Shown piece after piece: positions 17,893 to 27,347 of a DNA stretch of 64,000 bases; position 1 is the first letter of the stretch, and each line of letters starts with the position of its first letter. Position numbers and translations under genes: made by a program. Source of the stretch: Nostoc carneum NIES-2107. GTDB lineage: Bacteria > Cyanobacteriota > Cyanobacteriia > Cyanobacteriales > Nostocaceae. Below the pieces are notes generated by a model. That model did no database searches, had not been told where the DNA came from, and saw nothing but the letters and a program-made list of their open reading frames with translations. The stretch spans positions 6,572,871 through 6,636,870 of the forward strand of contig AP018180.1 of assembly GCA_002368155.1 (NCBI GenBank). The letters run 5' to 3'.

Positions 17893-19713
17893 CTAACTCA
17901 GGAGTTCGCCTGTTTCTTGCAAGGAATGCAAGCGGCGATAAATGCCTTCTTGGCGCAAAAGTTCTTCGTGGCTACCCACTTCTACAATTCTTCCCTGATC
18001 GAGAACGACAATTTTATCGGCTTCTCGCACTGTACTCAGGCGGTGAGCAATGATAATTGTGGTGCGAGTACCTTGAATTGATCGCATCGCCAACTGAATG
18101 GAACGCTCCGACTCATAATCCAGGCTGGAGGTTGCTTCGTCAAAAACCAACACGTCTGGTTCTACTAACAAAGCTCTGGCAATTCCTAAGCGCTGTCTTT
18201 GTCCACCAGATAATCTCACACCACGTTCCCCAACAACGGTGTAATAACCTTGGGGTAAGTGTTCTACTACTTCATCAACTCTGGCTATCCTACAGGCTTC
18301 CTGAACCTCCTCCATAGTGGCATTTGGTCTACCATAGGTGAGGTTATCTAATACAGTGCCGTTGAAGATATCTACTTCTTGATGAACGATCGCTAGTCTG
18401 CGTCTGTAGTTACCTACATCTAATGTGCGAATATCTTGACCATCAATGAGAATTTGGCCTTGTTGCGGGTCAAAATAACGTAACAACAGCTTGACTAAGG
18501 TCGATTTACCAGAACCAGAACGACCAACTAAGGCTATTGTTTGGTATGGCTCAATTAATAAGTTGATATCTTGTAGAACTAGACGGTTGGCATCATAGCC
18601 AAAAGTGACATGGGATAATTCGATTTTGCCGGTAAATTGATAAGGCGATTCTCTTTCGCTAGTTTCAGCTAACAAACTCTTTGCTTCAGCACCAACTGGC
18701 TCGTGCAAAAATTCGTGAAACCGCAGCATAGAAGAATAGCGACGGGCAAAAACTTCTGCTAAGTTGCTAATAGGTTCTAACTCTGCATATGCCATGCTGG
18801 AAAGAGTTAGGGTCATCACAAAATGACCAAGGGAAATCTTACCGCCGACTGTGGCTGCTAAAGTTAAGCCCAGGATGCTAAATACACAAAATTGAATTAC
18901 AGTTTTCTGCCAAGTTAGCAGATTTACATAACTTTTGTGGATGCGATAATCTACTACTTTTAGTTCCCGATCCAAGCGTTGCTTTTGTCGTTTTAATTCT
19001 TTTGCTTCCGTTGCAAATGCTTTGACGCTTTTAATATTTGTGATCAGTTCGGAAGTCCGACTTTCGGTATTCTCCATGTATTTATCCAGGAGTTTTTCAT
19101 ACCCGATTATCCTTGTTAAATCTCTCAAACTAAAGGTGAGAATAATTACAAAAGAAATCAAATATAAAGTCGCAATCCGCCAATCGATTAACAAAATAAA
19201 CACAAAAATTCCCAGCACTCGCAGCAGCTTAGGAATTAACTGTCCCGCAATTTCGGGATATGTCCAAGTGTGGTTACCCAAACCTCTAGCTACTCTGCCG
19301 GCTATACGTCCAGGGTTATTTTCATCATAAAATTCCAGTGGGAGAGTAAGAATTTTAGCTATGGCTGTTTGATTTTTTTCTCGACGCGCTCTTAATGCTA
19401 TGTCCCAGTGAAACCAACTAGTTAACCAAGGTTGTGTCGGCGCTCTGACAACAGTTACAACAAAAATTATACCCAGCAATACACCCAAAGATAGATTATT
19501 ATTAACTGGGTAATTAATTAGGTTGGAAAAATTGGCGATCGCACCTGCAAGCGGTTTATCTAATGGTTGACCAGATAAGATGTTTAAAATTTGCCCAATG
19601 GCATAAGGTACAACTAAATCAATAATTTCGTAAATGCTGGATGCTGTAATACTGAATATACTCAGCCCCCAGTAAGGACGAAAATAATGCAGAATATCTC
19701 TAAATTTGGCCAT
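17893..19713 (-). CDS. ABC exporter (fused membrane and ATPase half-transporter)
   Basis: 606 residues. The N-terminal ~330 form a six-helix ABC exporter membrane domain. The C-terminal ATPase has Walker A GRSGSGKST, signature LSGGQRQRLGIARALL, Walker B VLVFDEATSSLD and the switch histidine in IIAHRLSTV. Half-transporters of this type dimerise and export lipids, peptides or drugs; the substrate is not evident. It is monocistronic, ended by the hairpin just downstream. Confidence 0.92.
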   Translation of the reverse strand: MAKFRDILHYFRPYWGLSIFSITASSIYEIIDLVVPYAIGQILNILSGQPLDKPLAGAIANFSNLINYPVNNNLSLGVLLGIIFVVTVVRAPTQPWLTSWFHWDIALRARREKNQTAIAKILTLPLEFYDENNPGRIAGRVARGLGNHTWTYPEIAGQLIPKLLRVLGIFVFILLIDWRIATLYLISFVIILTFSLRDLTRIIGYEKLLDKYMENTESRTSELITNIKSVKAFATEAKELKRQKQRLDRELKVVDYRIHKSYVNLLTWQKTVIQFCVFSILGLTLAATVGGKISLGHFVMTLTLSSMAYAELEPISNLAEVFARRYSSMLRFHEFLHEPVGAEAKSLLAETSERESPYQFTGKIELSHVTFGYDANRLVLQDINLLIEPYQTIALVGRSGSGKSTLVKLLLRYFDPQQGQILIDGQDIRTLDVGNYRRRLAIVHQEVDIFNGTVLDNLTYGRPNATMEEVQEACRIARVDEVVEHLPQGYYTVVGERGVRLSGGQRQRLGIARALLVEPDVLVFDEATSSLDYESERSIQLAMRSIQGTRTTIIIAHRLSTVREADKIVVLDQGRIVEVGSHEELLRQEGIYRRLHSLQETGELLS

Positions 19714-19825
19714 GATGCACTCTTTCCAAGAGCGTAAGCTTGAGCTTGGAATTTTTATACTACATTTATACTACAATCTAGTCAAGAGCAACATCAAGAA
19801 ATCATTCTCAGGGAGGATTTAGTAA

Positions 19826-20596
19826 TTAAATAGGAGAAAATTCTAGGCGATAACGATAAAGAGCAACTGGCCTTGAGCCTGCGATAAAGTAATCTGGATC
19901 TTGGGGTGATAGGTAGACAGCCGTTACTTGATCGGCTTCTATTGCTGGATTGGATGTAGACAGTTTGTGATAGGAAGTTGTAGATTCTACAGAATTGAAA
20001 TAAGGACGAGAACCGCCTTTAAACAATTGTTGAAAAACTTCTGTAGTGATGAATTTACCATCAGATGTAGTTTCTGTAGCGCGTGCTGTGACAATAGAAA
20101 CTAGTTGCCGTTCTCCACGTAATAAAGTAATCTGACGATTTGGCGAATCTGGATCTACTTTTACTGAGAGTACTGCGGCATCACCTAAATAAGCCCGTGC
20201 CAAATTCAAGCTATTAAATGCTCTATCGGCTATAAAATTAGCTGATTTATCATCTATCTGCGGAAGTATTTTTAATTGAGCAACAGGTAAATTTTCTTTA
20301 ATAAATCTTACCAGAAAACTCACTGGCTGATTGAGTTGTTGGCGATTAGCTTCAAATCCAGGTGTAACAATATCTGGTGCTAAAGGTGCAACTAAATCCA
20401 CCAATGTACTTGTAACTTGCCAAGAACCTCCCATCCATTCAGGATAAGCTAAATCCCCCACTGCCGCTTGCACTGAAGTTAATTTTGCCCACTGGGGAAA
20501 ATTTGCTAGTCGTTGCGATAATTCCCCCGCAACGGCGTTTCCACTCCAGCTAAAGCAAAAGCAAGCAACCAAGCACAAACTCCAAATCGCCTTCAT
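19826..20596 (-). CDS. DUF6816-like protein, probably lumenal
   Basis: 256 residues with a clear signal peptide (hydrophobic core CLVACFCFSW, cleavage near NAVAG). The mature part begins with a FPQWAKL segment and contains YPEWMGGSWQVTSTLVDLVAP, which I associate with the DUF6816 family of cyanobacterial and plastid proteins. That points to a periplasmic or thylakoid-lumen location. Function is not established; the family call is from memory of the pattern. Confidence 0.7.
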   Translation of the reverse strand: MKAIWSLCLVACFCFSWSGNAVAGELSQRLANFPQWAKLTSVQAAVGDLAYPEWMGGSWQVTSTLVDLVAPLAPDIVTPGFEANRQQLNQPVSFLVRFIKENLPVAQLKILPQIDDKSANFIADRAFNSLNLARAYLGDAAVLSVKVDPDSPNRQITLLRGERQLVSIVTARATETTSDGKFITTEVFQQLFKGGSRPYFNSVESTTSYHKLSTSNPAIEADQVTAVYLSPQDPDYFIAGSRPVALYRYRLEFSPI

Positions 20597-21271
20597 GAGC
20601 AGTAATTAATTGTGAATCCAGACAAAATTTCTCTACAAAACAATTGTGTGGTATTTTGCTCACTCCCAGGACTGCTAATTCAAAAACTCACTAATTTGTA
20701 ATTTAAGTTACATTTTTCCAAATCATATCCTTAATGGAATTAGAATATAACTTTACATTTTTTATTTTTTTTACACATCTGAACAATAAAAAATTAGACG
20801 CGTCATCAAGCGACAACACTTGCTTAAGCTAAATAAAAAGAGATAAAAGCAGCTAAATACTGGTAATTACTATTTATTCTTGCAAGATAACTAAATACAG
20901 CAGAATATAGAGCATTAATTGTGAGTCTACTGATTTATATATAACCAAAATAAAAAAATTTAATCGTTTAATGTTTGAAAAGGAAAATAATACTAGTGTA
21001 GAATCCGTTATTATACGGATATCAAAAATTTAGGGTGCAAATATCTGGTGCAATTGCTTTGTGAATTGCATCATTGAGGAAAAATATTTACTGACGTAAT
21101 TCTCAAAGCAGAAGAAAACTACTGATGTACTCGCAGAGTCTATTTGCATTCCTAAGATTCAGTGAGAGTAAAGCCTACAGCCTTACTTTCATAGAAAACA
21201 GATTTGCAATTATCTCAACTGTCCCAACTTTTCCTAGTAGCTAGGGAAGTAATATCCTTGCGGAGGTTTAA
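20597..21271. other. Divergent promoter region, no gene seen
   Basis: About 675 AT-rich bases between divergently read genes. A small inverted repeat ATCCGT (21003-21008) / ACGGAT (21015-21020) is visible. Neither strand shows a credible coding frame. Confidence 0.4.
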
Positions 21272-21796
21272 ATGGAAATCCTACGCATTGCGATCGCAGG
21301 GAGCGTAGGTGCAGGGAAAACGAGCTTTATTCGCACTATTAGTGAAATTGAGGCCGTTGATACCGATAAAAACAGCACAGATGAATTAGCGCTACTTAAG
21401 TCTAAAACTACAGTGGCGTTGGATTTTGGGCTGCTCACAATAGTACCAAATCAAGTAGTTCACCTTTATGGCACACCAGGACAACCCAGATTTGATTTTA
21501 TGTGGGATATCCTGATTCGCCAAGTTCAAGCTTGCATCCTGCTCGTGGATGCTCATCGCCCGGAAAATTTCCATTATGGGACTCAGATTCTCAATTTTGT
21601 TAACCAAAGGGTGCAGATTCCGATACTGATAGGGCTAACTCATACTGATTGTCCCAGAACTGTGGAACCGGAAAAAATAGCGATCGCTTTAGGATTGCAA
21701 AATTTAAATCACCAACCACCTTTAATTGCGGTGAATCCTAACCAAAAAGCTTCAATTACAGAGGCTTTAAATCTCATCATCCCCAAAATAATTTAA
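21272..21796 (+). CDS. Small GTPase (MglA/COG2229-like)
   Basis: A 174-residue Ras-like GTPase: G1 P-loop GSVGAGKTS, G3 as LYGTPGQPRF in place of the Ras DxxGQ, and a G4-like LTHTD. A GGAGG ribosome site sits just before the ATG. In bacteria such GTPases pair with roadblock/LC7 proteins that act as GTPase-activating or scaffold partners in polarity and motility. A roadblock gene is indeed next. Its cellular process in this organism is unknown. Confidence 0.85.
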   Translation: MEILRIAIAGSVGAGKTSFIRTISEIEAVDTDKNSTDELALLKSKTTVALDFGLLTIVPNQVVHLYGTPGQPRFDFMWDILIRQVQACILLVDAHRPENFHYGTQILNFVNQRVQIPILIGLTHTDCPRTVEPEKIAIALGLQNLNHQPPLIAVNPNQKASITEALNLIIPKII

Positions 21797-21981
21797 ACAA
21801 CCATTTTGTAGTAAGCAGATGAGCATTGATGCATTTGGGAAATATTCTCAAGCTCCTCCCAAGAACATTTATCAGAATGTTTTTGATTGCAGATAAAACT
21901 GCCAACTTGTCAATAGATTCGCCAACAAATTTATTGGCAAATACTCAAACAGCTTTACCAATAATCACTGAGGAAGAAAGC

Positions 21982-22350
21982 ATGATTAATATTTCAATGT
22001 TACAAGAAGTTCTCCAAAACTTTGTCAGCGGAACATCTAACATTCAAGGTGCAGCTTTAGTTAGTCCTGATGGTTTAGCTTTAGCTTCTGTATTACCAGC
22101 AGAAATGGATGAAGACCGTACTGCTGCTATGTCAGCAGCAATGCTTTCTTTAGGCGAACGTATTGGTAGCGAATTAGTACGCGGCACTATTGACCGGATT
22201 GTTGTTGAAGGGGAAAAAGGCTTTGGTATTGTAGTTAGCTGTGGCCCAGATGCAGTTTTATTGGTATTAGCAAATGCCGCTGTTAAACAAGGCTTGTTAT
22301 TTCTAGAAATCAAAAGGGCCGTTGCTCAAATTGCACCTTTAATTAGTTAA
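21982..22350 (+). CDS. Roadblock/LC7-domain protein (MglB-like)
   Basis: Start chosen at ATG 21982 (122 residues), which has an AGGAAG site and gives the normal family length; an upstream ATG at 21829 would add about 51 residues with no family match. Features are the ALVSPDGLALAS strand-turn and a C-terminal helix typical of roadblock folds. It probably forms a homodimer that binds the GTPase encoded upstream. A hairpin separates it from the globin gene. Confidence 0.85.
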   Translation: MINISMLQEVLQNFVSGTSNIQGAALVSPDGLALASVLPAEMDEDRTAAMSAAMLSLGERIGSELVRGTIDRIVVEGEKGFGIVVSCGPDAVLLVLANAAVKQGLLFLEIKRAVAQIAPLIS

Positions 22351-22478
22351 GAACAGCAATAAGTAGGTCGGCGAAATTAAAGATAGCTGGCTGAGGCGTT
22401 CATTGGTAAATATTTCCAACCTATTTATGTTTCTTAACATATTTGGGTTTATTTCCAACCACTTACTTGTAGCTAATA

Positions 22479-22512
22479 TTTTGGTTTTTGGATGTCATCC
22501 AAAACCAAAATA
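22479..22512. terminator. Hairpin between roadblock and globin genes
   Basis: TTTTGGTTTTTGGAT pairs with ATCCAAAACCAAAA with one bulged T and a 3-nt loop. It could terminate or attenuate transcription before the globin gene. Confidence 0.5.
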
Positions 22513-22618
22513 ATCTGCTGCCATAAATTTATAAGTTCAACAGCACAACTGAATAATTTACTTTCTTGTTAATAGCTAGCCAACACTAATTTTTTGCGTA
22601 TTGTAGGAAAGCTCGACT

Positions 22619-23173
22619 ATGACTTTAGATCCACATAAATTCTTCTCCATTTTAGAAAAACGTGTTGGTTTGACATCTGAGGACAAAGACTTACTAAAAT
22701 CTCAGGCAGATTGGGGTTTAGAAGTAGCACCAAATATGGCTGAATATTTTTATGATTACTTGGAACGCGATCCAGAAATGAGTGCGATTTTACATGATGG
22801 TAGCGGACGCATACATCGCCTCCGGGAAACCTTTATTCAATGGTTTCACGAAATGTTTACAGGTATGGATAACTGGGGGGATGCTTACGCTGAAAGACGT
22901 TGGAAAATAGGCCTGATTCACGTCCGCATCGGTATTGGCCCGCAACACGTTGTTCCCGCAATGGCGACTGTCATCTATGAAGTTGGTAAGCGTCTGACAA
23001 ACGATGGTAAAAGCGCAGATCTCAAAGATGCTCTGGGTCGTATGTGTATGATTGACTTAGCTTTTATTGAACAAGCTTATATAGAAGTATCTTCATCTGC
23101 GGTTTTAAAGGAAACAGGCTGGTCAGAAGGTTTGTTTAAACGCTTGATTAGTACTGGTGCTAAAGCTATGTAA
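22619..23173 (+). CDS. Protoglobin-type single-domain haem protein
   Basis: 184 residues matching the globin-coupled-sensor/protoglobin fold: WGLEVAPNMAEYFYDYL, RLRETFIQWFHEMFTG, and the segment KIGLIHVRIGIGPQHVV, which carries the likely proximal haem histidine. There is no attached signalling domain, so it may store, sense or detoxify O2, NO or CO. It follows the GTPase/roadblock pair in the same direction, which may or may not be functional. Confidence 0.85.
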   Translation: MTLDPHKFFSILEKRVGLTSEDKDLLKSQADWGLEVAPNMAEYFYDYLERDPEMSAILHDGSGRIHRLRETFIQWFHEMFTGMDNWGDAYAERRWKIGLIHVRIGIGPQHVVPAMATVIYEVGKRLTNDGKSADLKDALGRMCMIDLAFIEQAYIEVSSSAVLKETGWSEGLFKRLISTGAKAM

Positions 23174-23181
23174 GAGAATAG

Positions 23182-23212
23182 ACATCTTGCAAACAGCAAT
23201 TTTGTAAGATGT
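23182..23212 (+). terminator. Hairpin after the globin gene
   Basis: A 12-bp stem ACATCTTGCAAA/TTTGTAAGATGT with one G-T pair and a short loop, 8 bp after the stop. No clear T-tract follows. Confidence 0.55.
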
Positions 23213-23375
23213 GGGCAAAGGTAAAAGGTGAAAAGGGAAAGGGAAAATACCAAACCTTTCCCCCTTTTTCCGAATTCTGCAAGAAGTCTAATGTTTGCAG
23301 TATTTTAGGTAATTAGCTTTTGCGACTTTTATCGATTAACTAATTATTTTGTTAACGTGCAAAAAAGTAGTTCAT

Positions 23376-23462
23376 CGACAAGTATATTACTGTCCATTAA
23401 ATAATTTTTGTCCAATTTAAATAATTGTTGTCATGGTTGACATACATAATCTTAATCGTCAT
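23376..23462. other. Cluster of transposase-site-like motifs left of the CAST
   Basis: Within 90 AT-rich bases the pattern GACA...TGTC or TAATTnTTGTC recurs about four times (CGACAAGTATATTACTGTCC; TAATTTTTGTC; TAATTGTTGTC; TTGACAT...TTAATCGTC). This looks like the spaced TnsB-binding sites inside the ends of cyanobacterial Tn7-like elements, reading inward toward the CAST. It may be the left remnant of another element. Evidence is pattern only. Confidence 0.4.
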
Positions 23463-23653
23463 AATCCTCACTCATAAAGACTTTTCAGGTTTTAGGCTCT
23501 TGATTATTATCTAAATGTTTTTAAATCAAATGATGTCACAAATGTTTATGCCCAAGAAGCCTATGGGCAAAGCGTTTACAGCATAGGGAATGGGGGAAAG
23601 GACAAACAAAGCGCTTGTTATTTAATCAATATTCATTAGACTATCTGAAAAAT

Positions 23654-23677
23654 TGTGACTTTACCCATAACTTTGCC
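23654..23677. repeat. Left terminal inverted repeat of the CAST
   Basis: Begins TGTGACTTTACCCATAACTT and matches 47260-47283 in inverted orientation without mismatch. It starts with the TGT expected of Tn7-like ends. Confidence 0.7.
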
Positions 23678-23965
23678 ACTACTGGAACCATCAGGGCAAA
23701 CGCATCTAAATTGTGACAAAGTGGTACGGATAAACTAGAAGACGGGTCAGGTGAAGAATTTTGTCTAGCAAGTAAGCTAATCGTCATTTAAATTGCATCA
23801 TTGTTTATGCTGGTAAAAGCTGCAAACCCTCTCCCTTGCTCCCTGCTCCCTGCCCCCCTGCAGTCTCAATGTGCAAATTAAATGCTTAACAGCTTATCAG
23901 AAGTAAATGATGAAGCTTTGTACTGATTGAGCGATGTCAAAAGGTAAACATCAGGAATACTAGCT

Positions 23966-23999
23966 GCGTGCGTAGGCGTAGCCCGCCGTAGGCATCGCT
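23966..23999. repeat. Interspersed GC-rich cyanobacterial repeat
   Basis: Contains GTAGGCGTAGCCCGCCGTAG, a short block widely dispersed in Nostocales genomes; here it lies inside the left end of the CAST. Confidence 0.55.
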
Positions 24000-24012
24000 C
24001 TCTAATGATATT

Positions 24013-24065
24013 TGTGACTTGACCCATAAGCTTGCCGTTGCGGCAAAGTTATGGGTAAAGTCACA
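24013..24065. repeat. 53-bp near-perfect palindrome next to cas6
   Basis: Two 24-base arms, both ending TGTGACTT outward, flank the loop GTTGC. The right arm is identical to the CAST terminal repeat; the left arm differs at a few positions. Bases 24024-24065 recur identically at 47242-47283. It reads as a left-type and a right-type transposon end set head to head, or as paired TnsB sites. Confidence 0.75.
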
Positions 24066-24158
24066 TTGGCGATGGCAATGAGGGCAATTTTGTACAAGAG
24101 GATGTTGATGTATTAAACAAACTTTAACATCTTGAAATTTTTCTCAAAATTTCCATCT

Positions 24159-24821
24159 ATGGCAGCCATATTAATTCAAAGTGAGGAATATGTAGACTTA
24201 ACGTTCAAGCTCAGAGGCGCACCTATTCCTCTTGATAATGGTTATGTTATCTATAGTGCATTGTCTAGAATTTGTCCTATCCTTCACGAACTAGAGTCTA
24301 TTGGGATTCATCCGATCGCAGGAATACCAACAAGGAACAATTTGCTTGAACTCACTGCTCAATCTCGCCTCAAAATTCGGATTCATCATCAACAGATTCC
24401 TTTAATTTATCCTTATTTAGCGGGTCAAGCTTTTCACATAGGTCAAAATTCTTATCAACTAGATATTCCCGACTACAAACCGTTAATTTCTTCAGAAAGT
24501 GTCTATTCCAGATTAGTCATAATTACAGGCTTTCAAGACTCGACTAACTTTATTGAAGCTGTGCAACGGCAACTGGATAATAAAGGAATACAAGGAAAAA
24601 TCGAATTTCTTACCCGACAAGATGGAACACCTCAAAAAAGACAATTAACCATCAATCAAAAAGGGAAACAGTTTAAAGTTAGAGGATTTGGCATAAAAAT
24701 CAGCTCACTCACACCAGAAGATTCCTTAACCTTGCAAGAACAGGGAATTGGCGGGAAACGAAAGATGATGTGTGGAATATTAGTCCCAGCGACTCATAGC
24801 AAAGAAGAAGAGGAAACCTAA
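24159..24821 (+). CDS. cas6: Cas6 crRNA-processing endoribonuclease
   Basis: 220 residues from ATG 24159; the TTG at 24132 would add nine residues unlike the family. The C-terminal glycine-rich loop GIGGKRKMMCGILVP is the Cas6 signature, and the N-terminal LIQSEEYVDLTFKLRGAPIPLDNGY resembles the I-MYXAN/CAST Cas6 group. It should cut the array transcript at the base of the repeat hairpin and stay in the effector complex. First of four tightly packed cas genes; a 53-bp palindrome lies upstream. No clear ribosome site is seen. Confidence 0.88.
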   Translation: MAAILIQSEEYVDLTFKLRGAPIPLDNGYVIYSALSRICPILHELESIGIHPIAGIPTRNNLLELTAQSRLKIRIHHQQIPLIYPYLAGQAFHIGQNSYQLDIPDYKPLISSESVYSRLVIITGFQDSTNFIEAVQRQLDNKGIQGKIEFLTRQDGTPQKRQLTINQKGKQFKVRGFGIKISSLTPEDSLTLQEQGIGGKRKMMCGILVPATHSKEEEET

Positions 24822-24823
24822 TC

Positions 24824-26401
24824 GTGTTTGCTACCCAACCCAAAATTTCCCTATCTCTCGATGCTGCGGATACGACAATAATGCACCGAGTGGGAATGAC
24901 GGGACTTTACATGACTCTAAAGCGATTAGAAAAGCAATATCCCTCATCTGGTCAACGCGGAGAACATATATCATGGTCTTTGACTGCTGATACTATTGAA
25001 TTATTCTGGGAAGGAAGTGATTTCGTTGCCTTATCTTGGTTAATTAAGGAGTCTTTTCAATTAGATGATACAGGTTTAATTCATTTAATAGGATTAGACA
25101 ATGACGCAATAGATTTAAGTCAAAAAATTCATATTCATGAAGGAATATGTGCGGTTTTCCTGCGTCATAATCAATTTTATCAAGCAGGAGAGATAGTTAA
25201 CACTGAACTAACGGTTGAAGAAAAAAAAGTTGAGTATCAATACAAATCCCTAACTTGGTACGCACATCAAACTTTTGCAGAGAAGTTATGCGAGGTAGAT
25301 ACCCAACAACTCAGGCAGGATTATGTGCAAATAACCAGTTGGTTGTATTTAGGGGGAATTGTCCGCCATGCTAGGACGCAGAATACTACAAAACTGGAAG
25401 AGAAACCTGAATACGCCTTAGCATTATTATTTGTACCAGTAGTTTGTCATTATTGCTTACTTCATATTCCAACAGAAGACTTGAAGGAGAAGAAACCTCA
25501 TCGCTACTTGGTAGTGATTCCAGAAATCAAGGATTTTGAAGATGCTTCTCAAAGAAGATGGCGATTACAGCAATTAGAAGCTAAACAACTTCATGTTAGT
25601 AGCCTTGGTGAAGCAGGATTACTTTATTACAGCTTAGACGATATTCAGCCTGAAGGCAGCTACTATCAAGCTTGTCAAGTCTGGTTATATGAAAAAATGA
25701 ATAAGGATTCTCGTCAAAGAACATTGATGAGCATACAAGAAATTGAAATTGATAAAAATACTTTAATCACTTATCAACAGGTTCAAAAATATTTTCAAAC
25801 CAATGCTCAGAAGATTGAATATAAGCAAATTTTTATTAAAGTGAATCCGATTCGCTCCCTGATTGCTGATAATTTAGTGCAAGGACTCTATTGGTGGTCT
25901 AATTTTTGGGAAAAATTGGTGATGGAGGATTCAAAAGAATATTTATTTAACCAGTTATTTCTCAATCGGGAAGGATTCATAATCATGGTAGAGAATAGCG
26001 AAGAAGACAAGCATTATCTGATTTTTATTAAGGTATTTCAGCAAGCTATGAAGAGCAACTTTGCTAAAATGTATGCCAAAGCTGAAGAAGGGAAAGACCC
26101 TCCCATTAAGAAGAAAGTTGAACGATTAAGGGCAGAGCTAAACTATTGTTATGATGAATTGTCATTTAAGGAATATTTGTCCGACTTTTTAGTAAGAGGA
26201 GGGTTAAATAAGTATTTAAATCAAAATCAAGCAGAAATTTTATTACTAATTAAAAAAACACCTTGGCAAGAACTAAGAATTTGGGCATTGTTAGCGATCG
26301 CCAGTTATAAACCCAAAGAAAAAACCATCAATAAGGATGATAGTTTAACGCCAAACAATCAAAAACTAGAAGAAGTGAATGATGACTCTGAAGAAGAATG
26401 A
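24824..26401 (+). CDS. cas8: Cas8 large subunit (I-B/I-MYXAN type)
   Basis: A 525-residue protein starting with GTG two bases after the cas6 stop. Assignment rests on position between cas6 and cas7, size, and the opening segment with AADTTIMHRVGMTGLYMTLK, which I associate with Cmx8-like large subunits. It should recognise the PAM and help open target DNA in Cascade. There is no HD nuclease and no Cas3 in the window, so the complex should bind without cutting. The last 23 bp overlap cas7. Confidence 0.82.
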   Translation: MFATQPKISLSLDAADTTIMHRVGMTGLYMTLKRLEKQYPSSGQRGEHISWSLTADTIELFWEGSDFVALSWLIKESFQLDDTGLIHLIGLDNDAIDLSQKIHIHEGICAVFLRHNQFYQAGEIVNTELTVEEKKVEYQYKSLTWYAHQTFAEKLCEVDTQQLRQDYVQITSWLYLGGIVRHARTQNTTKLEEKPEYALALLFVPVVCHYCLLHIPTEDLKEKKPHRYLVVIPEIKDFEDASQRRWRLQQLEAKQLHVSSLGEAGLLYYSLDDIQPEGSYYQACQVWLYEKMNKDSRQRTLMSIQEIEIDKNTLITYQQVQKYFQTNAQKIEYKQIFIKVNPIRSLIADNLVQGLYWWSNFWEKLVMEDSKEYLFNQLFLNREGFIIMVENSEEDKHYLIFIKVFQQAMKSNFAKMYAKAEEGKDPPIKKKVERLRAELNYCYDELSFKEYLSDFLVRGGLNKYLNQNQAEILLLIKKTPWQELRIWALLAIASYKPKEKTINKDDSLTPNNQKLEEVNDDSEEE

Positions 26402-27347
26402 CAATAATATCCCCAATTATTATCTTTACGGAACAGTTCTCACTCGCTATGGTTTAGCGTCCTTAAATCATGACATGAGACTAGGAAATAAGACTACTCT
26501 GCAAAAAGGCTTTTGGAATGGTAAAACTCATTCTTTTGTAGGTTCAAGTGCAATTCGTTGGGCGTTACGCTTTTATCTTCAAAAGCAAGGTTATTTAGTG
26601 AATAGAGTTTGGGATGAGGACGAACATCTGAATCGATTAACAAGTGAATATTTCGATCCAGAACAATTTTATGATGATGATATTTTTGGGTTTGCTTTAT
26701 TAGAGTCTGCGGAAACAGAGTCTGAGACTTCAACAACAAAGAGAAAAAAGAAGCAGACAAAAACCAGCACTTCTAATCAGCGAAGGGGTGCTTTAGCAAT
26801 GAATATGGCTGTGTCGCTAACGCCTTATGATGGTGCAATCAAGTTAGGGGCAAAAAGTGGCAGAGAAAAAGATAGCACATCGCTTCATTTTACAGAATAT
26901 CATGCAACTCGATATCAATATTATTTTGAAATTAATGCCACTCATCTCAAAGACTATTCGCGGATTTTACCTGTGATAGATGGGATTATGGAACTGCCCA
27001 AGGTAGGAGGGAGTAGTAATATTTTTAATTATCCTTTCTGTCCCGATAGTTTGGTATTGCATTGGACAAATAATTTTGCTTCATATATTTCCTATTGCTT
27101 TGAATATTGCGAGCCTCAGAGTAAGGAAGCAAAATTTACACAAGAATTTATAGATGAAGTGGAATGCGGACAGATTGAACCTAGTCAATTGTGGATTGGG
27201 GGAACAATTGTTAAGGATTTACAGCAATTGGATAATTTTGATGATTCCCCTTTTAAGAAGGCGCATATTTATCGAAATCGAAATGAACTGATTGAAAATT
27301 TGAAAACAGTCATTAAAAAAGATTTGGGGTTAGAAGAATCAAAATGA
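26379..27347 (+). CDS. cas7: Cas7 backbone subunit (DevR-like)
   Basis: 322 residues. The N-terminal RYGLASLNHDMRLGNKTTLQ and the later RRGALAMNMAVSLTPYDGAIKLGAKS plus TEYHATRYQYYFEI fit the DevR/Cas7 RRM-fold family, with a lysine/serine-rich insertion near residue 120. Several copies coat the crRNA in Cascade. It overlaps cas8 by 23 bp and cas5 by an ATGA, so all four proteins are translationally coupled. Confidence 0.88.
   Translation: MMTLKKNDNNIPNYYLYGTVLTRYGLASLNHDMRLGNKTTLQKGFWNGKTHSFVGSSAIRWALRFYLQKQGYLVNRVWDEDEHLNRLTSEYFDPEQFYDDDIFGFALLESAETESETSTTKRKKKQTKTSTSNQRRGALAMNMAVSLTPYDGAIKLGAKSGREKDSTSLHFTEYHATRYQYYFEINATHLKDYSRILPVIDGIMELPKVGGSSNIFNYPFCPDSLVLHWTNNFASYISYCFEYCEPQSKEAKFTQEFIDEVECGQIEPSQLWIGGTIVKDLQQLDNFDDSPFKKAHIYRNRNELIENLKTVIKKDLGLEESK

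Noticed and set aside
24013..24065. Palindrome read as a simple transcription terminator
   Set aside because: It has no T-tract, lies upstream of cas6 and matches the transposon ends at 23654 and 47260, so it is better explained as end sequence.
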